Notes: generated from the sequence alone by a model not told the origin. 64,000 nt of DNA from Fidelibacterota bacterium (GCA_947476275.1 CANJPQ010000002.1:1-64000), one strand, 5' to 3'; counted from the first letter of the stretch, positions 49,580-58,492 are shown. A program made the numbers and translations.

Positions 49580-50200
49580 ATGAAGCAGCAACCCGTCTAT
49601 CCGGCTCATATTGGGGTGTCCGATGTCAGCACCACCTCGTTTGAGCAGATGCGTGTCGAAGCCTACTTCGAAGGACAGCCTTCGATCATGTTCGACGAAC
49701 CTGCCGGCTTTGACATTGGCGATCCGCCGGATTTGCAAGGACGCTCGCGGGGCTGGACGCCGGTCCATGCGCAACTCGCTGCGTTGGCCGGCTGCACTTC
49801 GATCACCTGTGCGGTGGTCGCGCGCGACCAAAAATTCAAGTACGCGAGCTTGCATACGGATCTCCGCTCGCTGATCGACATTCGTGGATTCTTCTTCGAT
49901 CTGCACCTCCAACCCCAGTACGAGCAGCTGAATTTCAAGATCACTTTGGATACAAAGGAATCGGCTGCCCGCATCAAGGCTTTCGCGCATGAAGTCGACC
50001 GGCGGTGCCCCCAGATCGGCCTGTTTCACCGCGCGCGGATACCATTCGCCTTGAGTTGGTTCCGCAAGGGCGGCAAGACGCCCGTGCACGAGGATCGCTT
50101 TCACTTTCCCAAAGGCCCCACGCCGGAAGACCGCCTCATCGCGCAAGCACAAAAAGAGATGCGCAAGCCGGCTGCGGGACGTAAGCGAAAAAAAGCGTGA
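49580..50200 (+). CDS. OsmC-family protein
   Basis: 206 residues. The OsmC pattern is recognisable: an N-terminal strand region, then QLAALAGCTSITCAVVARDQ with C72, the long central helix, and a second Cys in RRCPQIGL (C143). The pair matches the peroxidatic and resolving cysteines of OsmC/Ohr proteins, which reduce organic hydroperoxides; some family members have other thiol roles. The C-terminal 50 residues are basic (KKKA end) and extend beyond the usual 140-residue family length. Start at ATG 49580 follows AGGGAGAATCG. It might handle peroxide made by the neighbouring oxidases (inference). Confidence 0.78.
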   Translation: MKQQPVYPAHIGVSDVSTTSFEQMRVEAYFEGQPSIMFDEPAGFDIGDPPDLQGRSRGWTPVHAQLAALAGCTSITCAVVARDQKFKYASLHTDLRSLIDIRGFFFDLHLQPQYEQLNFKITLDTKESAARIKAFAHEVDRRCPQIGLFHRARIPFALSWFRKGGKTPVHEDRFHFPKGPTPEDRLIAQAQKEMRKPAAGRKRKKA

Positions 50201-50424
50201 GCGGCGGCGGTCGCGGCCGGCGCGCCAATGATCGGCCAGAGCTAAAGTGACTTCGCTAAGGCGCCATAGGCGGCAGCTTGGCACGGGGTTAGCCATTCGC
50301 ACCGGTAACCGGAGCGGAGTTTGCATCGTGGTTACATTGGCGTTAGAAGCACCCAAGACAATACACACGCGAACCCTGTCACCGTTCTGTCCTGACCGGA
50401 TTTCGCCGCTTCTAGGGGCTCACG

Positions 50425-50631
50425 ATGGCTAAGAAAGCTGACGTATTGACCGCCGCAGCGCTCCTCGTGAAGGAGTACGGCGAGGATGCCTGGCTTGAGG
50501 CGAGTTCCAAGGCGTCCGATCACAAGGCTGCCGGCGACGCTGCGGCGAGTCAATTCTGGGCGCATGTCGCCGACGCCATCGCTGCGATGTCGGGACAGGA
50601 AGCGCCCGGCGCGCCGTCGTACAAGCAGTAG
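50425..50631 (+). CDS. Small hypothetical protein, 68 aa
   Basis: Starts MAKKADVLTAAALLVKEYGE after AGGGGCTCACG. It is helical, Ala-rich and acidic, with a conserved-looking core GEDAWLEASSKASDHKAAGD. It resembles short alphaproteobacterial proteins of the DUF6961 kind (W-x-A-L-V-x-x-x-G-E-D pattern), but this is a weak impression. No signal peptide or cysteine. It lies just upstream of the HupE-like tail and the two DUF6644-like membrane genes, possibly co-transcribed. Confidence 0.6.
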   Translation: MAKKADVLTAAALLVKEYGEDAWLEASSKASDHKAAGDAAASQFWAHVADAIAAMSGQEAPGAPSYKQ

Positions 50632-50669
50632 CGCAGACGCGTCTGCCCGCCGCCGCGCCTAATAGCTGC

Positions 50670-50822
50670 CGTTGCCCTTTGATCGCGCTGGGCGTTTCCG
50701 CGCTGGCTTTCGCGGCACCCCGCCTGCGAATTGCGCCGCTGTCGGCGCGAGTGGTGGACGTCGCGTCTACCGCGCTGGTCGCGATTGGTACATTCTGGTT
50801 CATCCAGCACAGCTTCGGCTAA
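50670..50822 (+). pseudogene. C-terminal scrap of a HupE/UreJ-like membrane protein
   Basis: The plus-strand frame ending at TAA 50820-50822 reads PLIALGVSALAFAAPRLRIA, then VVDVASTALVAIGTFWFIQH. This is like the last two helices of HupE/UreJ-type membrane proteins. There is no good start: TTG at 50679 has no ribosome-binding site and the family needs about 150 residues more. It ends 20 bases before the first DUF6644-like gene. It could also be a genuine very small membrane protein. Confidence 0.35.
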
Positions 50823-50841
50823 CCCGCACTGTCGCATTGCC

Positions 50842-51345
50842 ATGGCGCTTCCGTTCCTGACGCCGTTCACCAACTGGCTCGCCGCCACGCCCCTGTCTAC
50901 CATGATGGGTGACGTGAGCTGGATTATCCCCACCGTTCAGAGCGCGCACATCATGGCGATTGCGGTCGTGGCCGGTTCCGCGCTCATGGTCGATCTGCGC
51001 CTGCTCGGCGCCTTCGGGGAGGGCGAGTCGATCCCGGCATTCGCCCGGCGCTATTTGCCCTGGCTGTGGTGGGCGCTATTGGGGCTGCTGCTGACCGGCG
51101 TCTTGATGATCGCCGGCGAGCCGCACCGCGCCCTGCAGACCACGACCTTCGTTCTCAAGATGGCGTTGGTGCTGGTGGCAGCGGCTTTGACGGCCTTGAT
51201 CCAATTACCGCTCAAGGCCGACGCCTGGTTCTGGCAGGACAGAAAGACGCTCGGCCGCCTGCTCGCCGTCGCCTCCTTGTGCGTCTGGACGGCGATCGTC
51301 TTCTGCGGTCGTTGGATCGCCTACTCGCAAAATGTGCAGCCATGA
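50842..51345 (+). CDS. DUF6644-like integral membrane protein 1
   Basis: 167 residues from MALPFLTPFTNWLAATPLST. There are four hydrophobic segments; a conserved His lies in the first (IIPTVQSAHIMAIAVVAGSA), followed by MVDLRLLGAF. This matches proteins annotated DUF6644, whose role is unknown. The stop overlaps the start of the next gene (ATGA), and the two products are clear paralogues, so they probably form a heterodimer or complex in the inner membrane. The His residues could ligate haem or metal (inference). Confidence 0.8.
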   Translation: MALPFLTPFTNWLAATPLSTMMGDVSWIIPTVQSAHIMAIAVVAGSALMVDLRLLGAFGEGESIPAFARRYLPWLWWALLGLLLTGVLMIAGEPHRALQTTTFVLKMALVLVAAALTALIQLPLKADAWFWQDRKTLGRLLAVASLCVWTAIVFCGRWIAYSQNVQP

Positions 51346-51830
51346 GCGGCATCTGGCTCATCCTCGAACAACTTCCCTGGGCGATTGCGATCCGCGAAGG
51401 CGCCTATCTATTCCCGATGATCGAGAGCGTGCATGTGCTCGCCATCGCCTTGGTGGTCGGCACCATCATGATCGTGGACCTGCGGCTGCTCGGTCTGCCG
51501 GACCGCGAAAAGGCGGTGCGCCGACTGACGGCGGACGTCTTGCCCTACACCTGGGCATTCTTCGGTCTCGCCGCGCTGACGGGCGGACTGATGTTCATCT
51601 CGCGCGCGGCGGTCTATGCCGCCGCAGTGCCGTTCCAGTTCAAGTTTGTCGGCCTGGCCCTGGCAGGCCTCAACATGGCGGTGTTTCAACGGTTCACCTT
51701 CCGCAGCGTCGATGCGTGGGATCGGTGCACGCCTCCGCCTTTTGCGGCAAAGCTCGCCGGTGCGCTGTCTCTCTGCGTGTGGCTCGCGGTCATTGTGCTT
51801 GGACGCTGGACAGGCTTCGTTATCCTTTGA
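51342..51830 (+). CDS. DUF6644-like integral membrane protein 2
   Basis: 162 residues, start MSGIWLILEQLPWAIAIREG overlapping the previous stop by four bases. It shares with protein 1 the segment FPMIESVHVLAIALVVGTIM followed by IVDLRLLGLP, keeping the His, and has four hydrophobic segments. Its last segment ends GRWTGFVIL, compared with GRWIAYSQN in protein 1. Translation is probably coupled to protein 1. No haem-c or iron-sulfur motif is present. Confidence 0.8.
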   Translation: MSGIWLILEQLPWAIAIREGAYLFPMIESVHVLAIALVVGTIMIVDLRLLGLPDREKAVRRLTADVLPYTWAFFGLAALTGGLMFISRAAVYAAAVPFQFKFVGLALAGLNMAVFQRFTFRSVDAWDRCTPPPFAAKLAGALSLCVWLAVIVLGRWTGFVIL

Positions 51831-51894
51831 GCGGGTGTTCCCGCGCGTTTTCCCTGCTAAACAAGTGACCTGACGTGCCTGCGCGGGGGTTCTT

Positions 51895-52641
51895 CTGTCG
51901 TTCGATCCGTTCACTATCGCCGTTGTCGCGCTCGGATTTGTCCTGGGCGGTTTGACTAAAGGCGTATTCGGCCTTGGCTTGCCGCTGATCGGCGTGCCGG
52001 TAATGGTCGCGGCGATCCCGTTCCAGACGGCGATCGCGCTGTTTGCGGTCCCAACGTTCACATCGAACTTGCAGCAGGCGATTGCCGGCAAGCGCTTGAT
52101 GCCCAACCTGCGCCGCTTCTGGCCGCTGTTGCTCGTGCTCACCGTGACGACACCGATCGCGGTGCAATGGCTGGTCACGGCGTCGCAGGACACGGGGCTT
52201 CTGGTACTGGGCGTCGTCTCGGTGATCTTCGCCCTGGTGCAGCTGTTCCCCTCGCACCTGGTGGTGCACCCGCATCAGGAAAAATGGCTCGCGCCCCTGG
52301 TCGGCCTCGCCTCGGGCGTGATGTCCGGTATTTCGGGCGTCTACGGGCCGCCGCTGATCGTTTATTTGGTCGCGTTGCGCCTCCCGAAAGAGGAGTTCGT
52401 CGCGGCGATCTCGCTGATGTACTTCCTAGGGTCGGTCACCCTTTACAGCACCCTGGCGCTGCACGGCGTCTTGACCGGACCGGTCCTGATCGCCTCGGCC
52501 CTCGGGGCGGCCGTGGTCGGTGGAATGATGGTGATTGCGCGAAAACTTCGCCACCGCATCGACGAGGCGCGTTACCGCAAGCTGATCCTGGGCCTGCTGA
52601 TCGTGCTGGGGCTGGACATGATCCGGCGCGGGCTTACCTGA
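51895..52641 (+). CDS. TauE/SafE-family permease, probable CTG start
   Basis: About 248 residues with seven or eight hydrophobic segments. The family start is visible as SFDPFTIAVVALGFVLGGLT then KGVFGLGLPLIGVP. That part lies upstream of the first conventional start (TTG 51952), which would cut off the first helix. A CTG at 51895 directly before SFDPF, five bases after GGGGG, is the best start I can see. The second half repeats the motif as GLASGVMSGISGVYGPPLIV. It exports sulfite or an organic anion; the substrate is unknown. It is not a close relative of the permease at 18715. Confidence 0.85.
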   Translation: MSFDPFTIAVVALGFVLGGLTKGVFGLGLPLIGVPVMVAAIPFQTAIALFAVPTFTSNLQQAIAGKRLMPNLRRFWPLLLVLTVTTPIAVQWLVTASQDTGLLVLGVVSVIFALVQLFPSHLVVHPHQEKWLAPLVGLASGVMSGISGVYGPPLIVYLVALRLPKEEFVAAISLMYFLGSVTLYSTLALHGVLTGPVLIASALGAAVVGGMMVIARKLRHRIDEARYRKLILGLLIVLGLDMIRRGLT

Positions 52642-52653
52642 TCCACGGCCGGC

Positions 52654-53694
52654 CTAGATGTAGGCCTTTTCCATATCCAAGGTGGATTGCACTTCGAGCT
52701 GATCGTAGTTCGCCTCCAGCCACTTGTCCGTGGTGGCGAAGCCGAGATCGCGCAGGTGCTGCAGGAAATGCCAGTCCGCGTTGAACTTGGACGACGCGCC
52801 CAGATGGCTCATCTCCGCTTCCGCCACGATCATGTGGAAGTTGACGTGATGGAACGGCGTATCCTTCAGCTTACCTTCATCGATCAGCTTCGAGATGGTG
52901 GCGATACCGCTCATCTCCCGGGCGAGCGTCGAATTGAAACTGACCTCGTTGATCCGGTTCAGGATCTCGCGCGAGGTTTGCGGGATGTCCTTCCGGTTCA
53001 TCGGATTGATCTGCACGATCACCACATCTTTGCTGACGCATTCGTGGATCAGCGGCAGGATCGGCGGGTTGGCGAGATAGCCGCCGTCCCAATAGGACTC
53101 GCCCTCGAACTCGACCGGACGGAACATCAACGGCAGGCACGCGGACGCGAGCAGGGACTCCACATACATTTCCGGCGTGCGGAAGATCTTCAGCTTGCAC
53201 GTACGCACGTTTGTGGCTGCGACGAACAGCTTGATGTCCGGCCGCTTGCGCAAGCCTTCGAAGTCCACGAGCTCGGTCAGGATCTCGCGCAGGGGATTGA
53301 GGTCAAGCGGGTTGAGCTGCTGCGGCGTGAACGCGCGGCTCATCACATCCATCATCATGAACATCGGTGTGTGATCGACGTTCCACGTATGCTTGCCCTC
53401 GTGGCTGAACCAGCGGGTCATGGAATGCAGTGGCGAACTAAAGCCACGGTCGCTGACAGCCCGCCATAGCTGGCCGACCGCGTCGATCGCACCTTGGCGT
53501 CCGCCGCGGATGAATCCGTCCGCAAACACGATGCCGTTGATGGCGCCCGCGCTCGTGCCGCTGATGCCGTCGATGAAGATTCGGCGATCGCTCATCAAAC
53601 GCTCGAGCACGCCCCAGGTGAAAGCCCCATGCGCGCCGCCGCCCTGCAATGCGAGGTTGATTCGCTTGCGTTTCGGGTTTGGCTGACCGTCCAC
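52654..53694 (-). CDS. Patatin-like phospholipase
   Basis: 346 residues. The patatin domain shows the oxyanion loop LALQGGGAHGAFTWGVLERL at 15-34, nucleophile S48 in GISGTSAGAINGI and the catalytic Asp in SYWDGGYLANPP near 213, so the Ser-Asp dyad is complete. It should hydrolyse acyl chains from phospholipids. There is no signal peptide, in keeping with a cytosolic or secreted-by-other-means enzyme. About 100 C-terminal residues lie beyond the core. It is convergent with the TauE-type permease and downstream of the TPR gene on the same strand. Confidence 0.92.
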   Translation of the reverse strand: MDGQPNPKRKRINLALQGGGAHGAFTWGVLERLMSDRRIFIDGISGTSAGAINGIVFADGFIRGGRQGAIDAVGQLWRAVSDRGFSSPLHSMTRWFSHEGKHTWNVDHTPMFMMMDVMSRAFTPQQLNPLDLNPLREILTELVDFEGLRKRPDIKLFVAATNVRTCKLKIFRTPEMYVESLLASACLPLMFRPVEFEGESYWDGGYLANPPILPLIHECVSKDVVIVQINPMNRKDIPQTSREILNRINEVSFNSTLAREMSGIATISKLIDEGKLKDTPFHHVNFHMIVAEAEMSHLGASSKFNADWHFLQHLRDLGFATTDKWLEANYDQLEVQSTLDMEKAYI

Positions 53695-53730
53695 GAACCC
53701 TCTCTCTTCCCCGACCCGTAGTTGCGGAAT

Positions 53731-55380
53731 TTAGCCTGCTGCGAGAGCCGCGCCCACTCGCGCGACCACGCTGTCCCAATCCCCCGCCGACGGCTGGCGG
53801 AAAAGCCGTGCTGTCGGATACCAGGGTGTGTCCTCGCGCTCAAGCATCCAGCGCCAATCCACGCCCACCTCGGGCAATAGAACATACACTGTTTTGCCCA
53901 TGGCGCCGGCCAAGTGTGCCACCGACGTGTCGACGGAAACGACCACGTCCATCAGGCTGACCAGCGCCGCCGTTTCGGCGAAATCGTGCTGGTCCGCGCC
54001 GAAGTGCGCAATCCGCCCGGCGGCGGCCAGCCATTCTGCGTCGCCCGACCGCAACTCCTTCTGCAGACTCACGAATTCCAGATTCTGCTTCAGGATCGGC
54101 GCCAGCCGCGGGAGAGAAAGCGACCGATTGCTGTCGTTCTTGAGCAGGCGACCGCCGCTCCACACCAAGCCGACACGCCGCTTGCGTTGCGGCCCGAGGC
54201 GCTCCTGCCACCGCTTGACCACCTGTGACTCTGCAGCGAGATACGGAATGGCTGCGGGGATCTGCGCCGATGTGGTGCCGAAGGCCAGCGGCAGGCTCAT
54301 GAGTGGGCAGTGCAGATCGAACGCCGGCAGCGCATCGCCGAACGCGACTACCTCCGCCGGTCCGGCGAGGCTGCTCATCAGGCGTTTGAGGGGAGCGTGC
54401 ACTTCCAGGATGACCCTCGCGCCGCGGGCGGCCGCCAGGGTCGCATAGCGGCAGAACTGGATGGAATCGCCGAGGCCTTGCTCGCCGTGCAGCAGGATCG
54501 TCTGACCGGCAATGTCCTCCTTTCCGAGCCACAGCGGCTGCGCGAAGTCGCGTTTCCACGCGCTGTTAGGCGCATTGCGCCATCGGGCCTCATAGCCGGC
54601 AAAGCCTTTGGCGAGGTCGCCGGCCAGCAGGCTGCACAATCCAGAGTCGAAACGCGCCTTCGCGTCATCCGGCTGCAACGCAAGCGCGGCTTGAAAGCTC
54701 GCCTGGGCTTCGTCGAGTTTGTGAAGGCTCATCAATGCAAGCCCGCGGCCGATCTGCGCGTCCGGGAAGTTGGGCTGCAAGGCCAGCGCGCGATCGTAGC
54801 CCTCTAACGCCTCCGCAAACCGCTCAAGTTCCCGCAGCGTGTCGCTGCGATTGTATATGAATGCTGCGCTCTGGGGCTGAAGGCGGATCGCCTCATCGAC
54901 CGCGGCGAGAGACTCTTCCAGCCGTCCCAACTCTCGCAGCACGACGCTGCGGTTGGACTGGACCATGGCGCTGTTGGGTTGGATCGAGAGCGCGAGGTCG
55001 AAGCTCGAGACCGCTTCCTCCAACCGGCCAAGCCGCCGCAACGCGCCGCCGCGGCTGTTCAAAGCCGCGAGGAAAGGCGTCATCAGCGACAGGGCTTCGT
55101 CAAAATCCGCCAATGCCTCGGTGGCACGATCCTTGGTGAGCAACGCGTTGCCGCGGCTGATCCGGGCAACAACATGTCCGGGATTGGCCGCCAGGGCGCG
55201 ATCGAACAACTCCATGGCCTTTTCGGTTGCCCCGCGCTGGGTCAGAACAGTCCCGAGAAGGTACAAGGTCTCGGCGTGATCCGGCGCGACCGCGATGACC
55301 TCGCGGTAAAGCCGCTCGGCCTCGTCCAGCTGGTTTTGCTGATGAAACGCCGTGGCTTGCTGAAGACGCGCATCGCTCAT
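53731..55380 (-). CDS. TPR protein with a glycosyltransferase-9-like C-terminal domain
   Basis: 549 residues. Residues 1-270 are about seven tetratricopeptide repeats (EAERLYREVIAVAPDHAETL, KAMELFDRALAANPGHVVAR, and so on). The C-terminal 270 residues resemble the heptosyltransferase-like module common in alphaproteobacterial TPR proteins: GEQGLGDSIQFCRYATLAAA, VGLVWSGGRLLKNDSNRSLS, then VVVSVDTSVAHLAGAMGKTV. It may modify a surface polymer or flagellin-like protein, but no substrate is visible. It lies beside a broken PEP-CTERM gene, and surface-protein export clusters do carry such genes. Confidence 0.85.
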   Translation of the reverse strand: MSDARLQQATAFHQQNQLDEAERLYREVIAVAPDHAETLYLLGTVLTQRGATEKAMELFDRALAANPGHVVARISRGNALLTKDRATEALADFDEALSLMTPFLAALNSRGGALRRLGRLEEAVSSFDLALSIQPNSAMVQSNRSVVLRELGRLEESLAAVDEAIRLQPQSAAFIYNRSDTLRELERFAEALEGYDRALALQPNFPDAQIGRGLALMSLHKLDEAQASFQAALALQPDDAKARFDSGLCSLLAGDLAKGFAGYEARWRNAPNSAWKRDFAQPLWLGKEDIAGQTILLHGEQGLGDSIQFCRYATLAAARGARVILEVHAPLKRLMSSLAGPAEVVAFGDALPAFDLHCPLMSLPLAFGTTSAQIPAAIPYLAAESQVVKRWQERLGPQRKRRVGLVWSGGRLLKNDSNRSLSLPRLAPILKQNLEFVSLQKELRSGDAEWLAAAGRIAHFGADQHDFAETAALVSLMDVVVSVDTSVAHLAGAMGKTVYVLLPEVGVDWRWMLEREDTPWYPTARLFRQPSAGDWDSVVARVGAALAAG

Positions 55381-55421
55381 GGCGGGTTATTTGGCGGTTT
55401 TTCAGCCCCCTGGCAAGGCAC

Positions 55422-55450
55422 GCAAAAGCAAGGGCGGGCGGTTGCCCGCC
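55422..55450 (-). terminator. Terminator of the PEP-CTERM gene
   Basis: On the minus strand GGCGGGC and GCCCGCC form a seven-base stem (55433-55450) around AACC, followed by CTTGCTTTTGCG. It lies 32 bases after the end of the PEP-CTERM reading frame. Confidence 0.55.
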
Positions 55451-55481
55451 GGCCCTGTCTCAATATGTCGAACCGCTTGAA

Positions 55482-56093
55482 TTAGGCGGCAGGCTCCCGC
55501 TTGCGGCGGATTGCGCCCAGACCCGCGAGGCTCATGCCCAGCAAGCCGAGCGACACCGGCTCCGGCGCACCGGTGCCGGCACCCGTGCCCGCAACATCCG
55601 TCATCTGCACGCTGCTGAGTTTGGTCGTAACGCTCGATGCGCTGAAAGTGAAGATGCAAGTGTCGTTGGCGTTGATGTCGAAGTTCGGCAGGAAGAAGCG
55701 CGTCCCCAAGGTGCTGAATTGCAGCGCCGCGGCATTCTACGCGGTCGTCGTCGGCGAGCCGGACGCATGCGCGTTGTCGGGGATCGCCAGCGGATTGAAG
55801 CAGCTGCTCAACCCTTGGCTCACGTCCTGGATGCAGATTCTGGCGGAGATGTCTGCCAGCATCAGGCTACCCAAGCCGTTCGCGTTGGTGTTGATCGAAA
55901 ACACGAAGCCCCAATCGGTGCCGGTCTTGCCCGGCTCGGAGGTCGTGCCGGTGTTGACGTTGCCGGTGCCGAAATAGACGCCCGGCGGGTCGATCAAAGT
56001 CGTGTCGAAGGTGGTCGCCTGCGCGCTCGTCGCGAAGTCAACGGCGGTGGTGGCAATCGCGACCAGCGCGGCGCTCTTAAAAGTACGCATCAT
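55482..56093 (-). pseudogene. PEP-CTERM-anchored exported protein interrupted by one in-frame TAG
   Basis: From ATG 56093 (GGAGAG upstream) the frame gives a signal peptide (MRTFKSAALVAIATTAVDFA) and a Gly/Thr/Asn-rich secreted domain. It then meets TAG at 55737-55739 after SGSPTTTA. The same frame continues without another stop through LGTRFFLPNFDINANDTCIF to a textbook sorting tail: PEP motif APEPVSLGLLGMSLAGLG followed by AIRRKREPAA. So a single nonsense codon separates the body from its exosortase signal. Either a recent mutation, a sequencing error or stop read-through. No exosortase gene is in the window. Confidence 0.8.
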
Positions 56094-56384
56094 CAGTCTC
56101 TCCGGCAAAACGGGGAAGTTCCCCCAGCCAATGAGAGAGCAAGAACGATGCCGCGTTCGGTCCCGGCGCGATTCCAGTCACTTAGCGGTGCGCCCGGCGC
56201 AGAGGAGCCCACTAAGCGTAAAGTTCTGCGATACCCGTAAAAGTCTTTTTTACAGCGCCAGCTGTTTCCTAAGTCGGCATGCGCCGATAAGTTGTACGCC
56301 ATCCGAACGGCGACGCGCCGGCCTTTGCGGGGGTCGCGCGCACATTCTAGAGTCACGCCGAAAGCCGCAAAAAAGAGGTCTGCC

Positions 56385-57791
56385 ATGGTCAGCCGCCGAG
56401 ACGCCCTATCCGCCGCCTTGGTTGCCGGTTCCGGTTTGGCGGTGACCCCCAGCTCAGCAGCGGAGCGACCCGTGAACACTGGCGTGAACAACATCCTGGC
56501 GAGCGGCGCGGACATCCTGCGCGGCGGTACGTTGATGAACCTTGCGCGGGCCTATCGCGTGATGGAAGAGGAAAAGCTCGACGGTCTGGTGATGGCGCTG
56601 CCCACCAACGTCTATCACCTGACGGGATACTGGGATCACGTTTCGATCCGCCACGACGCGCCCAACTCGATCGTGCTGTTGTCGCGCGATCCGAAGCAGG
56701 CGCCGGGCCTGGTGATGGGTCAGTTCCTTTACTACTACAGCTTCTCCGACGCGCCGACGGAAGCGCCGTTGCAGACGTTCCTGTTCACAGGCTGGGACGG
56801 CCGCGTGGCCGATTTGATCGGCGCGACGCGCGCGCCGGAAGCCAAGGCTGTGGGCGCGATGATTTTTGAGGACCTCAAGCAGGCGCCTCTGGGCGATCTC
56901 GAACAGCACCGCCGCCTCAAGCTGAAGGCCAGCATGGACAAGCGCCCGCTCGAGGCTAGCGCCGAGCGTGCGCTCGCGAAGGCCGCGAAGGAGATGGGCC
57001 TCGACAAAGGACGCATCGGCTATGACCACGCCATCGTCGCGGGCTCGTACGACATGGCAGGGTTGCCTGCCACCATGGTTTATGCGGACCGCACGATCCG
57101 CCGCATCCGCATGGTCAAGTCACCGCGGGAACTCGAACTGATGAAGCTCGCGATCCGCGCCAACGCTGAAGCCGCCCTTGCCGCGGCCAAGACGGCGCGT
57201 GCCGGGGCGACGCATCGCGAACTGCGCGCGGCCTTCTGGACGGAATGCACAAAGCGCGGCACCGACGCTATGTTCATGCAGCTCGACGGCATTATCCCCG
57301 AGACCGACAACCGGGAATTCAAGAACGGCAGCGCCTTCATGATCGATTGCGTCAGCCTTGGGTTCCACTATTTCGGCGACTACGGCCGCACGGTGTTCGT
57401 GGGCGAGCCCAGCAAGACCATGAAGCGCGCGGCGGACTGCATCGCCTTCGGCTGGGACGCGGTGCGCGACAGGCTCAAGCCGGGCGTCACTTACGCCGAT
57501 ATCAAGCGCATGGGTACAGAGGCCCTGAAGAAGGCCGGTTACGACTTCGACGTGCCGTTCACGCCCCACAGCATCGGGCTGTCACATACCGACGAGCCGG
57601 GTCCTGGCGGGTCCTCGACCTTCTGGACCAAGGACAACATCGTGCTCGAGGAGAACATGGTGTTGAGCATCGACATGCCGATCAAGGCGAGCGGCATCGG
57701 CGGTTCGGCGCACCTTGAGGACCTCACCCTGATCACCAAGGACGGGGCGGTGCAAATCAACGACATCGGCGACCGCAGCTTCATGGTCTGA
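56385..57791 (+). CDS. Exported M24-family metallopeptidase-like enzyme (copy 3)
   Basis: 468 residues from MVSRRDALSAALVAGSGLAV (AAAGAGGTC upstream), with a twin-arginine-like leader. The N-domain has RAYRVMEEEKLDGLVMALPT, nearly identical to copy 1. The metal ligands are complete: Asp in MIDCVS, Asp in FGDYGRT, His in TPHSIGLSHTD, Glu in VLEENMVL and Glu in AHLEDL. The next residues, GRTVFVGEPSKTMKRAAD, parallel both other copies. It lies 23-31 kb from them and beside the PEP-CTERM gene. The three probably act on related substrates. Confidence 0.9.
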   Translation: MVSRRDALSAALVAGSGLAVTPSSAAERPVNTGVNNILASGADILRGGTLMNLARAYRVMEEEKLDGLVMALPTNVYHLTGYWDHVSIRHDAPNSIVLLSRDPKQAPGLVMGQFLYYYSFSDAPTEAPLQTFLFTGWDGRVADLIGATRAPEAKAVGAMIFEDLKQAPLGDLEQHRRLKLKASMDKRPLEASAERALAKAAKEMGLDKGRIGYDHAIVAGSYDMAGLPATMVYADRTIRRIRMVKSPRELELMKLAIRANAEAALAAAKTARAGATHRELRAAFWTECTKRGTDAMFMQLDGIIPETDNREFKNGSAFMIDCVSLGFHYFGDYGRTVFVGEPSKTMKRAADCIAFGWDAVRDRLKPGVTYADIKRMGTEALKKAGYDFDVPFTPHSIGLSHTDEPGPGGSSTFWTKDNIVLEENMVLSIDMPIKASGIGGSAHLEDLTLITKDGAVQINDIGDRSFMV

Positions 57792-57875
57792 CGGCGCCCG
57801 TCGTCAATCGCAGCGCGAGTAAGTGCGGGTGCCGCAAACCCCCGCTACACAGTTGTTATTGTTGGACAACATATT

Positions 57876-58140
57876 CGGCGCATTTGTCTGATCCTGTGCG
57901 ACTTCGGCATGAGCAGCGGCAATGGCCTCCAGCGCTTGCAGGCCGCGCGCACCTGAAAACTAAAGGTTGTCCGTCCCGACACCTGCTTCATCCTGGTCAC
58001 CGGGTCCGGCCAGCCCACCGTCGTCGAATCCGCCGGGCAACTCGACGTGAACGGCTATCTCATGAAACCGGCGGCGCCAAAATCGATTGAAGCGGCCGTC
58101 ATGAAAGCGCGATCACGCTCCGTGCGGCTCGAACAAGTAT
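57876..58140 (+). pseudogene. Response-regulator receiver fragment (plus strand)
   Basis: One frame reads ICLILCDFGMSSGNGLQRLQ, a TGA at 57954-57956, then KLKVVRPDTCFILVTGSGQP and NGYLMKPAAPKSIEAAVMKA. This is the second half of a CheY-type receiver: phospho-Asp in LCD, Thr in VTG and Lys in MKP. The first third is missing, and the stop interrupts the rest. It faces a second receiver fragment on the other strand. Confidence 0.65.
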
Positions 58141-58412
58141 GGAAGCGTCGTGCTGCCGCGCCTCTGAGCCAACCTGGCCGCGGCGAAATCGGTCACGAGC
58201 ACTTTGTCGAGCGCATCGGCTTCGATTGGCATTTGCAGGATCGGCACGCGGCTGTAGCGGCGCTCGAGCGAAGCCCGAACGTATCCAGTGATGAACATGA
58301 ACGGGACGCTCCGCGCGAGCAGCGCATCCGCGAGCGGATACGTCTGCTCGCCATTGAGATGGAGATCGAGCAACGCATCGTCCAGGCGCACGCGTCGGTA
58401 CGAGATATGTCG
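58113..58412 (-). pseudogene. Response-regulator receiver fragment (minus strand)
   Basis: The minus-strand frame reads LDDALLDLHLNGEQTYPLAD, then SVPFMFITGYVRASLERRYS and VPILQMPIEADALDKVLV. This is the C-terminal two thirds of a receiver domain, with the phospho-Asp in LLDLHLNG and the Thr in FITG. The usual Lys after the fifth strand appears replaced (LQMPIE). The N-terminal acidic residues are absent and no start with a ribosome site is seen. Possibly a real short protein, more likely a remnant. Confidence 0.55.
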
Positions 58413-58492
58413 GGGTAAAATGTCGCGGCGTGCGTGGCAGCTTTAGTTGAAGCTGCGCGGTTGCATGCGACTATAGCGGCCGTCGCGGTCGA

